The notes under the pieces were generated by a model. It was not told where the DNA came from. It searched no databases and saw nothing but the letters and a program-made list of their open reading frames with translations. Position numbers and translations under genes: made by a program. From positions 1 through 58,029 of the forward strand of contig CACYXC010000014.1 in NCBI GenBank assembly GCA_902778285.1: DNA of 58,029 nt, read 5' to 3'. The stretch is from Oscillospiraceae bacterium (lineage in GTDB: Bacteria > Bacillota > Clostridia > Oscillospirales > Oscillospiraceae). Positions 15,115 to 26,077 of this stretch are shown here, in pieces (within the stretch, counting starts at the first letter, position 1; each line of letters starts with the position of its first letter).

Positions 15115-16482
15115 CTATCGGTTTTCCTCTTCCGCCTGTTTCATCCGGCGCAGAGAGGCGCGCAGGAAGGGCAGGCAGAGCAGGAAGGTCAGCACGTCCG
15201 CACAGGCCTGGGTCATCTCGACGCCGCGCAGTCCGAGCAGGCGCGGCAGCGTCAGGATCAGAGGGATGAAGAAGATGCCGTTTCGCGCGGAGGAGGTAAT
15301 GCTTGAGCGCAGACCCTGGCCGCTTGCCTGCAGCATCATGTTGGTGAGGATCGAGGTCGCCATCAACGGCAGCGCCGAAGCCTGCCAGCGCAGCGCCGTT
15401 GCACCGACGGCGATCACGGCGGGATCGTTGCGGAAAAAGGCGACGATCTGCGTCGGGAACAGCAGACACAGTGCGGCGGCAAGGCTCATCAGGAGCGTGC
15501 CGTATTTCACACAGAAGAAAAAGCCCTCCCGCACACGGCCGTAGAGCTTCGCGCCGTAATTGAAGGAGCATACGGGCTGATAGCCCTGCCCGAAGCCGAT
15601 CAGCGCCGAGGTCAGAAGCATCATGGTCCGGTTGACGATGGACATGCCGGCGATCGCAGCGTCCCCTCCGTAAGCGTTGGCAAAGCGGTTGAGCAGCACG
15701 ACAGAGACCGACGCCAGCCCCTGCCGTACGAGTGAGGGCAGCCCGCCGTTTACGATCTGCAGGAGGTTCGGCGCGCTCAGGCGGATGTTCCGCAGATCCA
15801 GGCGAATGTTCTCTCCGCGTCTGCTGCCGATGAGCAGCGTGCAGAAGCCGATGAACTGCCCGCTGATCGTGGCAATGGCAGCCCCGGGGATGCCGAGCTC
15901 GAAGCCGAACATCAGCAGCGGGTCGAGCACGATGTTCACCGCCGCCCCGCACATCAGGCCGATCATGGCGTAGAAGGCGCTGCCCTGAAAGCGGAGCTGG
16001 TTGTTGATGACGCACTGTCCCATCATGAAGGGCGCGCCGAGCAGGATGATGCGAAGATAGGAGATCGTCTCCCGTCGGGTCGAGTCGGTCGCGCCGAGCA
16101 GGTCGGCAAAAGGACGAGCGAAAAGATTACCGAAGACGGCGAGCAGCAGCCCGAGGATCAGCGCGAGGACGAAGCCGGTGACGGCGATCTCGTCAGCCTT
16201 TTGGCGCTCACCCGCGCCGAGCAGGCGAGAGAGGTAGTTGCCGGAGCCCTGCCCGCAGAAAAAGCCCATGGCCTGGATGATGGCCATGACGGAGAACACC
16301 AGTCCCACCGCGGCGGTCCCCTGCGTGGAGATACGGCCGACAAAATAGGTGTCGGCTGAGTTGTAGATGCCGGTGACGAGCATGCTGAGGATCGTGGGCC
16401 CCGCGAGCGTGCATATGAGCTGCGGCACGGGCGTCTCGGTCAGGTAGGCGCGCCTGTCGCCTTTGAACGGCCTCAGGCCCAT
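15115..16482 (-). CDS. MATE family efflux transporter
   Basis: Twelve-helix cation-driven exporter of the MATE/NorM-DinF superfamily. N-terminal GPTILSMLVTGIYNSADTYF is the typical family opening, and the second half repeats the pattern (NLLQIVNGGLPSLVRQGLAS). About 455 aa, normal. ATG at 16482 is chosen (AAAGG 9 nt upstream, 10-nt overlap with the preceding HAD gene); a GTG at 16500 is possible. Substrate unknown. Ends close to the second 36-nt hairpin of array W. Confidence 0.92.
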   Translation of the reverse strand: MGLRPFKGDRRAYLTETPVPQLICTLAGPTILSMLVTGIYNSADTYFVGRISTQGTAAVGLVFSVMAIIQAMGFFCGQGSGNYLSRLLGAGERQKADEIAVTGFVLALILGLLLAVFGNLFARPFADLLGATDSTRRETISYLRIILLGAPFMMGQCVINNQLRFQGSAFYAMIGLMCGAAVNIVLDPLLMFGFELGIPGAAIATISGQFIGFCTLLIGSRRGENIRLDLRNIRLSAPNLLQIVNGGLPSLVRQGLASVSVVLLNRFANAYGGDAAIAGMSIVNRTMMLLTSALIGFGQGYQPVCSFNYGAKLYGRVREGFFFCVKYGTLLMSLAAALCLLFPTQIVAFFRNDPAVIAVGATALRWQASALPLMATSILTNMMLQASGQGLRSSITSSARNGIFFIPLILTLPRLLGLRGVEMTQACADVLTFLLCLPFLRASLRRMKQAEEENR

Positions 16483-17063
16483 TTCCTGCCGCCTTTCCAC
16501 TCCGGCCAGGGCCGCATAACGCCGCGCTCGAGGATCAGATAAGCGCGCTCGGCGAGGCGCGCCATCGGGAAATCCGTGATCGAGTCGGAGTAGAAAGCGT
16601 CGACATGCTCGCCCGGATACTCCCGGTAGAAGCGCGTCACCTTCTCGTAGTCGTGGCAGTTGTTGCCGAGGATACGCCCTGTATGTCTGTCCATCCGCGT
16701 GGCGATCAGCCGAACGCCGAGCTTCTCCGCCGCAGGGCGGAGCAGGAAGTCCGGCGAAGCAGAGATGATCACGTCATCGTCGCGCTTTTCCAGCAGATAC
16801 CATTCTGAGATGCCCTTCTCGAAGTTCTCTGCCCAGAATTCCTCCACGATCCGGTCGATATCGTCAAGATACGGGAGAAAGGAAAAAAGCTTTTCCTTCA
16901 GCACGCGCGTCTCACACAGGCTCAGGAGCTTCAGCGCGCCGGCAAAGCATGCGCCGGGCAGCGCGCGCAGTACGGAGCGCGGATAGTGCCGCAGGCAATA
17001 CACAACAAAGAGATAGGAGCTGTCCGGGAAAAAGACAGTCTGGTCAAAATCGTAGCAGTTCAT
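16473..17063 (-). CDS. HAD superfamily phosphatase (SerB-like, HAD-IB)
   Basis: 196-aa haloacid-dehalogenase fold hydrolase. The nucleophile motif DFDQT is at residues 5-9, motif II is the serine in VIISASPDFLL (about 99-101), and motif IV is SDSITDFPM with its two Asp residues. Layout resembles the HAD-IB group of small-molecule phosphatases such as phosphoserine phosphatase. Starts 1 nt after the P-type ATPase stop codon and overlaps the MATE start. Substrate unknown. Unlike the neighbouring ATPase, which shares the fold, its catalytic Asp is intact. Confidence 0.88.
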   Translation of the reverse strand: MNCYDFDQTVFFPDSSYLFVVYCLRHYPRSVLRALPGACFAGALKLLSLCETRVLKEKLFSFLPYLDDIDRIVEEFWAENFEKGISEWYLLEKRDDDVIISASPDFLLRPAAEKLGVRLIATRMDRHTGRILGNNCHDYEKVTRFYREYPGEHVDAFYSDSITDFPMARLAERAYLILERGVMRPWPEWKGGRKWA

Positions 17064-17064
17064 A

Positions 17065-19035
17065 TCATTCCACAGTATAGCAGCGCAGGGAATTGAGCGC
17101 GGTCAGCACCGTGACGAGCGCGTCGGACGCCGCAGCGACAGAGACGGGAACGGCGCCGAACGCGGCGAGGATCAGCAGCAGCGCCTTCACCGCGCAGCAG
17201 AGGATGATATTCTGCCAGACCGCGCGCCAGGCGCCGGACACGATGTGCAGCAGCTGCGGGAGGCGGCGAATCTCGCCGGACATGACCGAGACGTCTGCCT
17301 TGTCGACGCCGTCGTCATAGCGCAGCGCGTCCATCGCGATGCCCACGTGCGCGCCGTCGAAGAGCGGCGCGTCGTGGATGCCGTCGCCAACGTAGGCGAG
17401 CGTGGCCCTGTCGCCGAGGCCCTGCATCAGATAGCGGATGGCCGAGAGCTTCCCCTCCGGGGACAGCTCGGAGCGCACCATGTCGAAATTGAGCGCAGCG
17501 GCAATGCTTTTGGAGACCGACATCACGTCGCCCGTGAGCATGACCATCTGACCCACGCCATGGGCGCGGAGGTCCTCCATAGCATCGAAAACGCCGTCAC
17601 GGAGCTTGTCGCTGAGCAGGATGTGGCCCCAGTAACTGCTCTCGACCGCGACATGGATCGCGGAGCCGACGCGCGTCGGCGTCAGATAGTAGATCCCGTG
17701 CTCCTCCATCAGAGCGGCGTTGCCCACATAGACGTGCCGCCCCTCAATAAAGGCGGAGACGCCGCGGCCGGGGATCTCCTCAAGCTGCATGACGCCGGCG
17801 GCGGTGTCCCGCGTCCAGCCGCCGGCTCGGCGCAGGGCCTCACCGATCGGGTTGCGGGCATGGCTCTCGGCCGCCGCGGCGATGCCGAGAAGCTCCGCCT
17901 CGCCGACCCCGTCGGGGAAGACGTCCGTCACCTCGAAGCGCCCGTCGGTGATGACGCCCGTCTTGCCGAAGGCCATGGTTTTGACACGGGCGAGGCGCTC
18001 GACGATGCTCTTTCCGAAGACGCGCACGCCCCGGCGTTCTGACGAGAGTATGGCGCCCTCGAAGCACAGCGGCACGGAAATCAGCAGCGCGCAGGGAGAC
18101 GAGAGCAGCAGAAAGATGAGCGCGCGGCGCAGGCAGCCGCTCCAGTCCCCGGTAAAGATCGGGAGGATCACGCCCAGCAGCAGCGCGCAGACTGCCACGA
18201 CAGGCGTGTAGATCGCGGCATATCGGTTGAGGCGCTTTTCAAGAATGGAATCCATCGCACGCGCCTGCTCAAAGCTTGTCAGGCGAAGCGCCGCGGCAGA
18301 ATCGGAAAAGCTTTTCTCGGCTCGGACAGTCAGCGTCTCGTCGAGGTTCACAAAGCCGGAGCGTACCTTGCTGCCGATGGAGACAGAGACGCTATCGCTC
18401 TCGCCGACAAGGGCGGAGCAGTCCACGCGGCTGACCCCGGAGAGCACTTCCCCGTCCACCGGGATGCTCTCGCCCGGCGCGACGCGCAGCACGTCGCCGA
18501 TCTCGATGCTCTCGGGCACGGTCTCCACGGCCTCGTCGCCGTGCAGGACGACGGCCTTTTCCGGCAGGATGCTGCGCAGCATATCCACTCCCCTGTCGCA
18601 GCGGGCCAGCACATAGCCCTGCAGCAGCTCGGCCGCGCGGATCATCAGCAGAGAGAAGGCGCCGGCGGCATATTCCCCGATGCCGAAGGCAATGGCCGCC
18701 GCGATCACGAACAGCAGCTCCTCGTCCGGAAGCTTTTTGTTCACGATTCGGATCAGGCAGCGCCGCAGCAGGTCAAAGGCTGAGCAGAGCGCCGAGGCGC
18801 CCAGCAGCAGGACCCTGACCCAGGCGGGGCCGCGCAGCAGGAAACCCACCAGGAACAGCAGGGCCGCGGCCAGCACCGGCACCATCGAACGCAGCGAGAA
18901 CTCGCGCATATAGCGCTTTTTCTCCTGCCCGAGGCGGAAGTCTACCACGCGCGGGAGCGCTTCCGTGTCGATCTTGGGCAGTCTGATCGTTTTCTTTTCT
19001 TTCTTTTCCTGTTCCGGGGCAAGATGCTTTGCCAT
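17065..19035 (-). CDS. P1B-type ATPase homologue lacking the phosphorylated Asp (pseudo-ATPase)
   Basis: 656-aa protein with the full layout of a heavy-metal P1B ATPase: paired TM helices, A-domain, third TM pair, P/N-domain, last TM pair. Core motifs are altered. The DKTGT phosphorylation motif reads GKTGV (Gly357, codon GGC at 17965-17967), TGES reads VGES (210-213), the membrane CPC reads SPC (313-315), the HP motif reads NP (395-396), and GDGxND reads GDGIHD (His554). No N-terminal metal-binding domain or CxxC is present. ATG at 19035 follows GGGAGAGAG; upstream starts overlap vanZ. Family membership is clear, transport by the usual cycle is not possible if the sequence is right. Confidence 0.88.
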   Translation of the reverse strand: MAKHLAPEQEKKEKKTIRLPKIDTEALPRVVDFRLGQEKKRYMREFSLRSMVPVLAAALLFLVGFLLRGPAWVRVLLLGASALCSAFDLLRRCLIRIVNKKLPDEELLFVIAAAIAFGIGEYAAGAFSLLMIRAAELLQGYVLARCDRGVDMLRSILPEKAVVLHGDEAVETVPESIEIGDVLRVAPGESIPVDGEVLSGVSRVDCSALVGESDSVSVSIGSKVRSGFVNLDETLTVRAEKSFSDSAAALRLTSFEQARAMDSILEKRLNRYAAIYTPVVAVCALLLGVILPIFTGDWSGCLRRALIFLLLSSPCALLISVPLCFEGAILSSERRGVRVFGKSIVERLARVKTMAFGKTGVITDGRFEVTDVFPDGVGEAELLGIAAAAESHARNPIGEALRRAGGWTRDTAAGVMQLEEIPGRGVSAFIEGRHVYVGNAALMEEHGIYYLTPTRVGSAIHVAVESSYWGHILLSDKLRDGVFDAMEDLRAHGVGQMVMLTGDVMSVSKSIAAALNFDMVRSELSPEGKLSAIRYLMQGLGDRATLAYVGDGIHDAPLFDGAHVGIAMDALRYDDGVDKADVSVMSGEIRRLPQLLHIVSGAWRAVWQNIILCCAVKALLLILAAFGAVPVSVAAASDALVTVLTALNSLRCYTVE

Positions 19036-19078
19036 ATCTCTCTCTCCCGAGCCGCCCGAAAGAGCGGTATTTTTGGCT

Positions 19079-21603
<2,525 letters not shown>

Positions 21604-21615
21604 TCAGTTTCTGTT

Positions 21616-21687
21616 CGCAGGGGCGGATGTGAGCCGCCCGCCAGACGCAAGAATCAGGACTGCGGGCGCGTGATACGCGCCCCTACG
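21616..21687. repeat. Two GGGGCG-type palindromic repeats
   Basis: Between yunB and ligA: GGGCGGA TGTGA-type unit with GCCGCCC at 21620-21640 and GGGCGCGT GAT ACGCGCCC at 21664-21682, the second in inverse orientation. Constant GGGGCG/CGCCCC edges with variable interiors that remain self-complementary. Same family as 23681-23850. Confidence 0.7.
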
Positions 21688-22363
21688 GGCCTGAATCCTC
21701 AAAGCTGACGAAGGTCTCGGGGACCTTACCGACGACGATGGTGTCGGCGATCAGGACCTGCGACTGCACCTGCGTGCTGCGCGTGCCCCAGGGCACGACC
21801 ACGTCGATATCGACGCATACGCTCAGCAGGATGCGGTGCTTTGTCTGGTTGATCCCGGCAGAGACGATGCTGTTGTCAAAGCCCACGCGGGAGGAGGTGA
21901 GCATCAGGATCTCCACCGGCACGGCGGGGCCGCGGCCCATCAGCAGGCTCACGCCGCTCAGGTTCCCGGCTGGGATCGAAACCGTGAGCAGGCGGTTTTC
22001 CGACGAGCCTACCACATTTTCGAGGATCTCGGCGGACAGAGCGTTGATGGCACCCATGTCGGCGCTGACGGCGGCGATCTCCCCGGCCTCGTTCTTCTCG
22101 AAGCGCACAAAGCCGCGCGAGGCAAATTCCTCCTGCGACAGCACCCGGGCGATGACCCGGTTGACCTCGGCGGATACCAGATCCGCCGCGTCCGAGACCG
22201 CGATCTGTGTGGCGAGGTCGCTCAGAAAGCGGCTCGCAAAAGCCAGAAAGCACAGCAGCAGCGCAAGCGCAGAAAGCAGTACGGGTATTCGCCGGCGCTT
22301 TGTCCTCTCCTGCCGCGGGACCGTGACGCGGTGTTTCCGGAAAACAAACGGCGTCTGATGCAT
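21683..22363 (-). CDS. yunB: Sporulation protein YunB
   Basis: 226-aa sporulation protein of the YunB family, made in the mother cell in Bacillus. One TM helix at about residues 26-44, then a soluble extracytoplasmic domain with IAVSDAADLVSAEVNRVI and a C-terminal GINQTKHRILLSVCVDIDVV segment typical of the family. ATG at 22363 chosen because GGGGGTGAG precedes it closely. Stands alone between ligA and the gamma-lyase family gene. Exact biochemical role is not known. Confidence 0.9.
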   Translation of the reverse strand: MHQTPFVFRKHRVTVPRQERTKRRRIPVLLSALALLLCFLAFASRFLSDLATQIAVSDAADLVSAEVNRVIARVLSQEEFASRGFVRFEKNEAGEIAAVSADMGAINALSAEILENVVGSSENRLLTVSIPAGNLSGVSLLMGRGPAVPVEILMLTSSRVGFDNSIVSAGINQTKHRILLSVCVDIDVVVPWGTRSTQVQSQVLIADTIVVGKVPETFVSFEDSGP

Positions 22364-22393
22364 GGTCTCACCCCCATGCATCATTCTATGCGT

Positions 22394-23647
22394 TTATTCC
22401 TCCAGCATTGCCGAGACGGCCATCATCACGCCGAGCTTGCCGGATTCATAGGTCAGACCGCCCTGCAGATAGACCGTATAGGGCGGACGTATGGGCCCGT
22501 CGGCAGAGAGCTCGATGCTGCTGCCCTGGATAAAGGCGCCTGCCGCCATGATGACAGGGTCCTCATAGCCCGGCATTTGCCAAGGCTCCGGCGTCACATA
22601 GGAGTCCACCGGCGCGCCGGCCTGGATGCCGAGGCAGAAGCGCTTCATCCGCTCGGGGCTGCCGACCCTGACCATCTGGATGATGTCGGAGCGCGGCTCG
22701 TCCGCGGAGGGGCTGCTCTCAAGTCCAAGCTCCTCCATCATCGCCGCGCAGAAAACAGCGGTCTTGAGCGCCTGCGCGACCGTATGAGGCGCGAGGAAAA
22801 GGCCCTGGAACAGGAGGCGGTTATTGCCGAGCGTCGAGCCGCACTCGCCCCCGATGCCCGGGGTGGTCATGCGCATGGCAGCGCGCTCGACCAGCTCTTG
22901 CTTCCCTGCCACGTAGCCTCCCGTCGGGGCAAGGCCGCCGCCGGGGTTCTTGATCAGCGAGCCCGCGATAATGTCCGCGCCGACATGGGTCGGCTCGATC
23001 ACATCGGTAAACTCTCCGTAGCAGTTGTCGACCATGACGTTCGCCGCAGGGTTGACCGCGCGCACCGTTTTGACGATCTCAGCGATCTCCTGAACGCTCA
23101 GAGCCTTTCTGTCCTCGTAGCCGCGTGAACGCTGGATCATGACGCCGTGCACCCCGGGGTCAGAGGCGGCGCGGCGGATGGCCGCATAGTCCGGCCCGCC
23201 GTCGGGGGCAAGCTCGACCTGCGCGTAGTCGACGCCGTAGAATTTCAGGGATCCGAAGGCGTCCCCGCTGATACCGATGGCGGTGCGCAGCGTGTCGTAG
23301 GGCGTGCCCGTGACGGCGAGCACCGTCTCCCCCGGCGCAGCCAGAGAGAACATCGCGGCACTCAGGGCGTGGGTGCCGTTGACAAAGCCGAGACGCACCA
23401 GCGCACTCTCGGCGCCGAAGATCTGCGCATAGATCTTATCAAGCGTTTCACGGCCCAGATCGTCATAGCCGTAGCCGGTGGTCCCGGCAAAGCAGCCGTC
23501 GGAGACGCGCTGGTCCTGAAAGGCGGCCATAACGCGCAGCGTGTTCTGCTCCGCTACGCGGTCGATCTCGCGAAAGCGCTTTTCACAGCGCTTTTCGGCG
23601 CGCTCAGCCATGGAGAACACTTCGGGACGGATATCGGAAATCTTCAT
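22394..23647 (-). CDS. Methionine gamma-lyase family protein (PLP-dependent, YnbB-like)
   Basis: 417-aa fold-type I PLP enzyme of the family once called aluminium-resistance proteins. Start at 23647 (MKISDIRPEVFSMAERAEK) fits the family; the longer frame crosses palindromic repeats. The PLP lysine is probably in GSLIKNPGGGLAPTGG, and the VMVDNCYGEF segment supplies the ring-stacking Asp. Family members are often beside glnR or hfq/miaA; here they are not. Substrate uncertain: a Cys/Met-like C-S lyase activity is inferred from the family. Confidence 0.88.
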   Translation of the reverse strand: MKISDIRPEVFSMAERAEKRCEKRFREIDRVAEQNTLRVMAAFQDQRVSDGCFAGTTGYGYDDLGRETLDKIYAQIFGAESALVRLGFVNGTHALSAAMFSLAAPGETVLAVTGTPYDTLRTAIGISGDAFGSLKFYGVDYAQVELAPDGGPDYAAIRRAASDPGVHGVMIQRSRGYEDRKALSVQEIAEIVKTVRAVNPAANVMVDNCYGEFTDVIEPTHVGADIIAGSLIKNPGGGLAPTGGYVAGKQELVERAAMRMTTPGIGGECGSTLGNNRLLFQGLFLAPHTVAQALKTAVFCAAMMEELGLESSPSADEPRSDIIQMVRVGSPERMKRFCLGIQAGAPVDSYVTPEPWQMPGYEDPVIMAAGAFIQGSSIELSADGPIRPPYTVYLQGGLTYESGKLGVMMAVSAMLEE

Positions 23648-23680
23648 GGAATATCGTTCTCTTTCGTTGTTGGTTTTCAA

Positions 23681-23850
23681 GGGCGGGGCATGCCCCGTCC
23701 GCCGGACGCGGTACCGGTTCGAACATGGCGGGCGACCAATGGTCGCCCCTGCGGAGTGAGACGAAGATTTCACCGTAGGGGCGATTCACGAATCGCCCGC
23801 GGACACGGTACAGAATCGGGCATTCCGGGCCGTTCGCGAACGGCCCGCAC
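23681..23850. repeat. Four GGGGCG-type palindromic repeats
   Basis: The 243-nt gap between murD and the gamma-lyase family gene is mostly four short palindromes: 23681-23700, 23730-23748 (GGGCGACCA/TGGTCGCCC), 23779-23798 (GGGCGATT CACG AATCGCCC) and 23827-23846 (GGGCCGTTCG CGAACGGCCC). Ends are constant, interiors differ but stay paired. No gene is seen. Confidence 0.75.
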
Positions 23851-23890
23851 GACGCAATCTCCCAGGCGCTAGGCAATAGGCGCTTTCTCC

Positions 23891-25270
23891 TCACAGCCCG
23901 TTCACGATCTCTTTAAACCGCTCGCCGCGTTCGGCGAAGTTCCTGAAGTGATCGAAGGAGGCGCATGCGGGAGAAAAGAGCACCGCGTCCCCCGCCTCGG
24001 CAAAGGCGGCAGCGGCCAGCACGTTCTCGGTGAAGTCCTCGTGCAGCTCAAAGCAGAGCCCGCTGCCGGGATAATACGGGGAGTTGACGATGGCGTCCTT
24101 GATCTTCATGGCCGTGTCGCCGGTCAGGTAGACTCGCTTTGCCATCTGACAGAGCGCGTCACCGAGCGGCTCGAAGGGGATATGCTTGTCGTAGCCGCCG
24201 CAGAGGATAATGGGCCTGACGCTCATGGCCTTCAGCCCCGCGATCGTGCGCGACGGGCTCGAGCCGATGGAGTCGTTGATGAACTTCACGCCGTCCTTGA
24301 CGCGCACCAGCTCCAGCCGGTGCTCCACACCCTGGAAGCTCATCGCGACACGGCGGCAGACTTCCGGGGAGACCAGGCCCACCGTCGCCTCAAAGGCGCC
24401 GAGGTAGTTGAGCACGTTGTGCTCACCCGGCAGCAGGATCTCATCGCGGCGCATGATGAATTCGCGTTCGCCGCCGTGCACGCGGAAGATCTCTTCCCCT
24501 TCGCGGAAGCAGCCTTCGCCGGCGGTCTTCCCGTTTTGAAAATACGTGACCCGGCCGGGGGCCATCGCGGCGTAATAAGGCGCATGCTCGTCGTCCGCCT
24601 GCAGGACGAGCTTGTCGTCCGCCCGCTGGCGTCGGAAGATCGCGGCCTTCGCGTCGATGTAATCCTGATAGTCCTTATGTTTGTCCAGATGATTCGGGGA
24701 AATGTTGGTGATGACCGCCACATCCGGCCGGCAGACCATACTGTGCAGCTGGAAGGAGCTCAGCTCCAGCACCGCGAAATCATCGGGGCGGATCTCCGGC
24801 ACTTCGCAGAGGAGCGGATTGCCGATGTTGCCGCCGAGATGCACGCGGTAGCCCGCGGCCTTCAGGAGCTCCGAGATGATGGTGGTCGTGGTGGTCTTCC
24901 CGTCGCTTCCGGTTACGGCGATCACGCGGCAGGGGCAGAGCGCGAAGAAAACCTCCATCTCCGAGGTCAGGACGCTGCCGCGCGCCTTGGCCGCCTCGAG
25001 ATGCGGATCGAAGGGCATAAGCCCCGGCGTGCGGAAAATGATGTCCTCGTCGAGACCCTCGAGATAGTCCTCCCCAAGACGGAAGCGGCAGCCCAGGGCG
25101 CGCAGCCTCTCCCCCGTCTCGCCCAGCTCCCCGAAGGAGCGTTTGTCACAGGCCGTCACGTCACAGCCGCTATGCAGCAGCAGCTCGATGAGCGGCGTAT
25201 TGCTCACGCCGACGCCGATCACCGCAATGCTCCTGTTTTTGATGGAATCCACGTATTCCCGTAACGTCAA
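23891..25270 (-). CDS. murD: UDP-N-acetylmuramoylalanine--D-glutamate ligase
   Basis: Adds D-Glu to UDP-MurNAc-L-Ala in peptidoglycan precursor synthesis. N-terminal Rossmann part (IAVIGVGVSN), ATP-loop TGSDGKTTTT near residue 118, the NISPNHLDKHKD metal/ATP segment and the C-terminal ligase domain with SPACASFDHFRNFAERGERF. 459 aa, normal. Initiation appears to be TTG at 25270 preceded by GAGG. Unusual in standing alone here rather than in the dcw cluster. A promoter was not clearly identified. Confidence 0.95.
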   Translation of the reverse strand: MTLREYVDSIKNRSIAVIGVGVSNTPLIELLLHSGCDVTACDKRSFGELGETGERLRALGCRFRLGEDYLEGLDEDIIFRTPGLMPFDPHLEAAKARGSVLTSEMEVFFALCPCRVIAVTGSDGKTTTTTIISELLKAAGYRVHLGGNIGNPLLCEVPEIRPDDFAVLELSSFQLHSMVCRPDVAVITNISPNHLDKHKDYQDYIDAKAAIFRRQRADDKLVLQADDEHAPYYAAMAPGRVTYFQNGKTAGEGCFREGEEIFRVHGGEREFIMRRDEILLPGEHNVLNYLGAFEATVGLVSPEVCRRVAMSFQGVEHRLELVRVKDGVKFINDSIGSSPSRTIAGLKAMSVRPIILCGGYDKHIPFEPLGDALCQMAKRVYLTGDTAMKIKDAIVNSPYYPGSGLCFELHEDFTENVLAAAAFAEAGDAVLFSPACASFDHFRNFAERGERFKEIVNGL

Positions 25271-25416
25271 ATCCTCTTCGCCTCACAATAGCAATGACTA
25301 TATGATGATCCTCCCGCACGCCACGGATACCATATGCTGTTGCCGAAGACGGCGGAAGCCTTTTTGCCTATCTATTTTATTATATCCCTTTTCCTCCCGG
25401 ATGACAAGAAATAATG

Positions 25417-25445
25417 TTGACTTTGAGGGGGAAAATGAGTAAAAT
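25417..25445 (+). promoter_or_regulatory. Sigma-A promoter of rnpB
   Basis: TTGACT (25417-25422), 17-nt spacer, TAAAAT (25440-25445) on the plus strand, placing the start at about 25452, which agrees with the first base-paired segment (P1) of RNase P RNA. Confidence 0.8.
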
Positions 25446-25451
25446 AACCGG

Positions 25452-25820
25452 CGGTGAGCAGGCCGAACGACCGCGGGCACGAGCCGAAAGGCTGTGCGTG
25501 AGGAAAGTCCGGGCTCCACAGGGCAAGGATAACGGGCAACACCCGCCAGGGGCGACCCTCGGACAAGTGCAACAGAGATATACCGCCGCGCATATACGCG
25601 GTAAGGGTGGAAAGGTGGGGTAAGAGCCCACCCGTCGCATGGAGACATGTGGACGCTGTAAACTCTATCCGGAGCAACACCGTGGAACGGGAGCACACAG
25701 GCCGGCCCGGCCGCTCTCAGGAGGTGGCTTGAGCCCGTCGGCAACGGCGGGCCACAGACAGATGGTCGTTGAGGGGGAGCGATCCCCCGGACAGAACCCG
25801 GCTTACAGGCCTGCTCATCC
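25452..25820 (+). ncRNA. rnpB: RNase P RNA, class A
   Basis: Catalytic RNA that removes 5' leaders from pre-tRNAs. Conserved region I is seen as GAGGAAAGTCCGGGCTCC (about 25500-25517), the P-loop region GGATAACGGGCAA follows, P12 is the GGTGGGG...CCCACC arm (25616-25635), and the 3' end has ACAGAACCCGGCTTACAGG. P1 pairs GAGCAGGCC (25456-25464) with GGCCTGCTC (25808-25816). The P3/P7-P10 style sequence matches the ancestral class A, as in Clostridia, not the Bacillus class B. Hairpin array X begins 10 nt after P1 and may end transcription. Confidence 0.97.
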
Positions 25821-25829
25821 CAATATCGA

Positions 25830-26055
25830 ACACAGAAGCAGGACGGCACCTTGTGCCGCCCTGCTTCTGTGTCAAGCTGTCGACAAAGTGTCGACAGCTT
25901 GAAAAGCAAAAATGGGAACTTCCGAAAAAGTTCCCATTTTTGCACAGATTGTACCGCGAAAGGGGATTACATGCGAGTCCGACTTGCTCTGTATGGGTTT
26001 GTCTACAGTCTGACACAGAAGCAGGACGGCACCTTCTGCCGCCCTGCTTCTGTGT
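25830..26055. repeat. Hairpin array X bracketed by two near-identical hairpins
   Basis: Between rnpB and the lipoprotein gene. Outer hairpins at 25830-25872 and 26013-26055 share arms starting ACACAGAAGCAGGACGGCA and differ only in the loop. Inside are a 13-bp stem 25873-25885/25889-25901 (CAAGCTGTCGACA), a 16-bp stem 25906-25921/25928-25943 starting GCAAAAATGGGAACTT, and, on the minus strand, the core TCAGACTGTAGACAAA (25998-26013) followed by CCCA. Read on the minus strand the order matches array Y at 40787-40973. No gene present; short open frames here are not credible. Confidence 0.8.
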
Positions 26056-26077
26056 TTATGTTGCGCCGGGTATGAGA

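Noticed and set aside
25298-25945. 215-codon minus-strand ORF
   Set aside because: Antisense to RNase P RNA, a common false gene call.
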